Of a stretch of 64,000 nt of DNA, positions 61,407 through 64,000 are shown one piece after another (position 1 is the first letter of the stretch; every line of letters starts with the position of its first letter). The stretch covers positions 81,559,757 through 81,623,756 of the forward strand of contig NC_077238.1 of NCBI RefSeq assembly GCF_947179165.1, given 5' to 3'. The notes under the pieces are model-generated. The model was not told the origin of the DNA. It saw only the letters and a list, made by a program, of their open reading frames with translations, and made no database searches. Position numbers and translations under genes: made by a program. Origin of the DNA: Solanum dulcamara (Eukaryota; Streptophyta; Magnoliopsida; Solanales; Solanaceae).

Positions 61407-63648
61407 TGTAATATCCCCTAAAAACGTTGTATACGATGTTTCAATTTTTGCCTAAACATGATACAGTCTCTGTATTTTGGTCATACCTTTTCATAGAAAT
61501 ATCCAAATTGAGTGATTCAAATTTCTGAGTAACCACAAGATCATTACCTACAACTTTTATGAGACCATATTTTAAGATTCGGAGGTTAAGTAGGTCAAAT
61601 AAATTAATCTTTGTAAGGTAGGATGCTGTTACGGAAATGAGTGTTTATAGAAGAAAAATCATATCTCACTGTAGGTTTATCCAAATTGGTTGATTCTTGA
61701 ACGATATGAAACTAGACTTCCATATCTACAATTCTTATGAAGACACCAAATCCTAATAAGGAATTTATCTTATTCAAACGCAGCTCCCAAAAAGAGTATT
61801 CTGTCAAAGATAACTCATTTCACCTACCATAGAAAGATCTAGATACATTTGACATCACTCATGACATAAATTGTCCTCCATTTAACATCATCCATGACAT
61901 CAATATATTCCACTAAATTTTCAGTTTTTTATTTATAATTATTTTATTTATTGTTAGGTCATCTTTCCCACCTATAAATACCCACCTTATTTCCTCATTT
62001 TATTCATCAAGCTTTCTCAAGCAAATCTTCTCTCTATACACATTCTCAAATATAGTTTTAGTTCTTAGTAGTGAAGAAATACTATTCCGGTGATTCATAT
62101 ATTCCGGGTAGTACACAAAACGTTCCGGCAAGGAGAGAAGCTAGGACTCAAGAGTGTTCATTAAGTCTTCCGGTACCAACTAAAGCTTCGGTTTCCAGGT
62201 ATGTAAGGTTTCAATGAGAGTATTCCTTCCACTCTCATGTCTAAATTATTTTGATTATATGATAAATTATATTTATTTTCTTTAAGCTTTACTCTAAGTT
62301 ATGTGGTGTTTATTCATGAATTATTCCATCCATGTAGTCCAAAAACTCTTTCAATTAAATATCTTGATTTCAAGTAATATTTTCTTATGTAAATTCTTAT
62401 TTTTACTTAATAGTATGAATCATGGTTAAACTAATGATTATTGCTCTATTTTGATACAACATAATTTTTTATATATGAATTTATAGTTTGCAAGTAATTC
62501 CTCTATTTATCTATTTAAAGGTTCTTGAAATTCATGGTGGGTTGTTTAAAGCATGATTTTTAATTAATGATTTTTAAAGTATTTATGTATATTTAATTAC
62601 ATACATATTTGCAAGTTGAAGTGATTTGAACTCACCTAGTTTTACTATATTTTTAATAAAGTTTGACTTGAAAGCTTTGACTCCAAATAAATGTTTATGA
62701 AAGAAATATCTATGATAAAAAAAGGAGTCTTATGAAATGAAAGAATGATGAAATAATATGAATGATGAATTCTTTATGCAATAAGGACAATTCTTGCATA
62801 TTTGAATTATCAAATGTTTTAATGAGCTATTCTACCGAATATGATGTTTGAATTCTCAAGTTATATACTATGAATATTTTGAAGTATTAAACTATTCCGT
62901 GGGATTGACTTAGCACCGAATGAGGCATTGAGGTGGGATTTGGTAAGGGAATCCTAGTAGCAACCCCTTGTCTCATTAACTATGTGCCAACATAGGAGCC
63001 CTTGTAGGCTTAGGCTAATGGATCCATAAATAGCCCTTAAAGTTAAAGTTAAAGAAATGAATGAAGTTGACGGAGTTCTACCTGGCAAGTAGTCTCCCCG
63101 GCCAACGTAGGGGGTTATGTTGGATTCCATATAATAGCTCGCATGGTCTTAAATGTCGGTTATGGTTAATTTCCCACAAAATGAATGTTTTAAAGGATAT
63201 CCATATGATTTATTATGCATGTATTACATTATGTTCCATATTACATAAATGTTATAATATTTTCTCAATGTTCATGCATCCTTACATACTTAGTACATTC
63301 AAAGTACTAACGCATACTCTTTTGCCTACATGATATCACCATGTAGGGATCGCTGCTCCTCCTCGTTCTCCTCCACGTGGCTAGTTGATATTCCATTGAA
63401 GACTACTTTTGGTGAGTTCCCATGTTCCGGGAACAATACTCCTTTGTCTTTCTAGCTTATGATATGTTAAGATATTTTATTATGGCATTTCTTCTATTAT
63501 GATTGAAGATTTATTATTATGATTTCCGCTTGTCTATTTATCATTATTACCTATGAAAGGCTAAAAGAATGCTAAGAGGCTTGTTTGAGGTACTTTCGGG
63601 TTCCTCATTCGCCATGTCACGTCTAGGCCCTAGGCTTGGGTCGTGACA
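61407..63648 (+). mobile_element. Solo LTR of an LTR retrotransposon inserted in the satellite
   Basis: The 2,242-bp element begins TGTAATATCCCCTAAAAACG and ends CTTGGGTCGTGACA (TG...CA). It is flanked by TTACT at 61402-61406 and 63649-63653, identical. Removing it and one TTACT restores a normal satellite unit. There is no internal gag-pol, so it is a solo LTR left by recombination between two LTRs. Sequence style and length suggest Ty3/gypsy, which is inferred. The ORF at 63061-63333 lies inside it and has no recognisable domain. Confidence 0.92.
61972..61980 (+). promoter_or_regulatory. TATA box of the LTR promoter
   Basis: CTATAAATA in a CACCTATAAATACCCACC context about 565 bp into the LTR, followed by a CT-rich leader (TTCTCTCTATACACATTCTC). 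This is where U3 meets R in plant LTRs. Confidence 0.65.
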
Positions 63649-63653
63649 TTACT

Positions 63654-64000
63654 GTAGTCGTTCCCCAGGTCGTTATGAATGCTACTATGGAAGAATCAAA
63701 GAAAATTCCACTCGGACCCCCGGCACCTAAAAAATCCGTGGGCTAACACACACGAAAAATATGCAATATTGCCTAATTACTATTGCTTCGCCAATAAAAT
63801 GCTCCTAAACCTTTCTAAAGCACTGCTGGGGCTACTGGAGTCATTCTCTAGATCGTTATGGATGCTACTATGGAAGAATCCAAGAAAATTTGACCCAGAC
63901 CCCGGCACCTAAAAAATTCGTAGGCTAACACACACGAAAAACTGGCAAAATTGCCTAATTCCAATTTCGTTGCCAATAAAATGCTCCTAAACCCCTCTAA
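63654..64000 (+). repeat. Satellite array continues after the solo LTR
   Basis: About two further ~182-bp units of the main subfamily, in the same phase and orientation as before the LTR. The array runs off the window end. Confidence 0.93.

Noticed and set aside
63061..63333. 90-codon ORF
   Set aside because: Lies wholly inside the solo LTR, has no domain and is likely a chance frame.
38885..64000. CRISPR-like array
   Set aside because: Repeats are contiguous ~182-bp monomers with no unique spacers, in a plant nuclear context.

Overview
The window is nuclear DNA from a dicot plant, almost certainly a member of the Solanaceae. It has AT-rich intergenic DNA, GT-AG introns, four recognisable plant genes, a nuclear tRNA gene, transferred organelle DNA and TS-type SINEs of the solanaceous kind. 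The species cannot be fixed from the sequence alone.

Layout. 1-1.9 kb: last three coding exons of a plastid cysteine desulfurase (NFS2/CpNifS), + strand. 2.5-5.5 kb: two ~1-kb Mutator-like non-autonomous elements in opposite orientation, forming a long inverted repeat. 5.5-8.5 kb: AT-rich intergenic DNA with small MITEs. 8.57-10.08 kb: organelle-derived DNA holding a mitochondrial nad5 fragment and a plastid psbD fragment. 12.56-14.32 kb: an ALOG/LSH transcription regulator (- strand) with tandem repeats in its intron and upstream. 17.18-17.26 kb: tRNA-Arg(CCG), - strand. 18.8-20.8 kb: a subgroup-2-like R2R3-MYB gene (- strand). 23.6-25.7 kb: a 5'-truncated RTE-type LINE with an open reverse transcriptase frame. 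25.7-30.6 kb: AT-rich DNA with MITE debris. 30.6-38.6 kb: a complete ten-exon IPUT1/PGSIP6 gene (inositol phosphorylceramide glucuronosyltransferase, GT8), whose introns carry several dated insertions and duplications. 38.9-64 kb: a ~181-183-bp satellite array that starts about 300 bp after the IPUT1 stop codon and runs to the window end, broken once by a 2.24-kb solo LTR with a perfect 5-bp target duplication.

The satellite is the most striking object. It has a diverged flank subfamily, then a ~3.28-kb higher-order repeat (18 monomers), then a ~1.46-kb higher-order repeat (8 monomers, about 3.6 very similar copies), then monomeric repeats. Much of the variation between units looks like decay of CpG. 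Many units are 183 bp, so one frame stays open across several units and yields long repetitive ORFs. I read these as a by-product of unit length, not as genes.

The protein genes are unrelated in function and do not form a system: plastid Fe-S supply, meristem/organ boundary regulation, a stress-type MYB and sphingolipid glycosylation. No new enzymatic or defence system is evident. The novel material is structural: the satellite architecture beside an intact gene, the inverted MULE pair, and the layered insertion and duplication history inside the IPUT1 introns.
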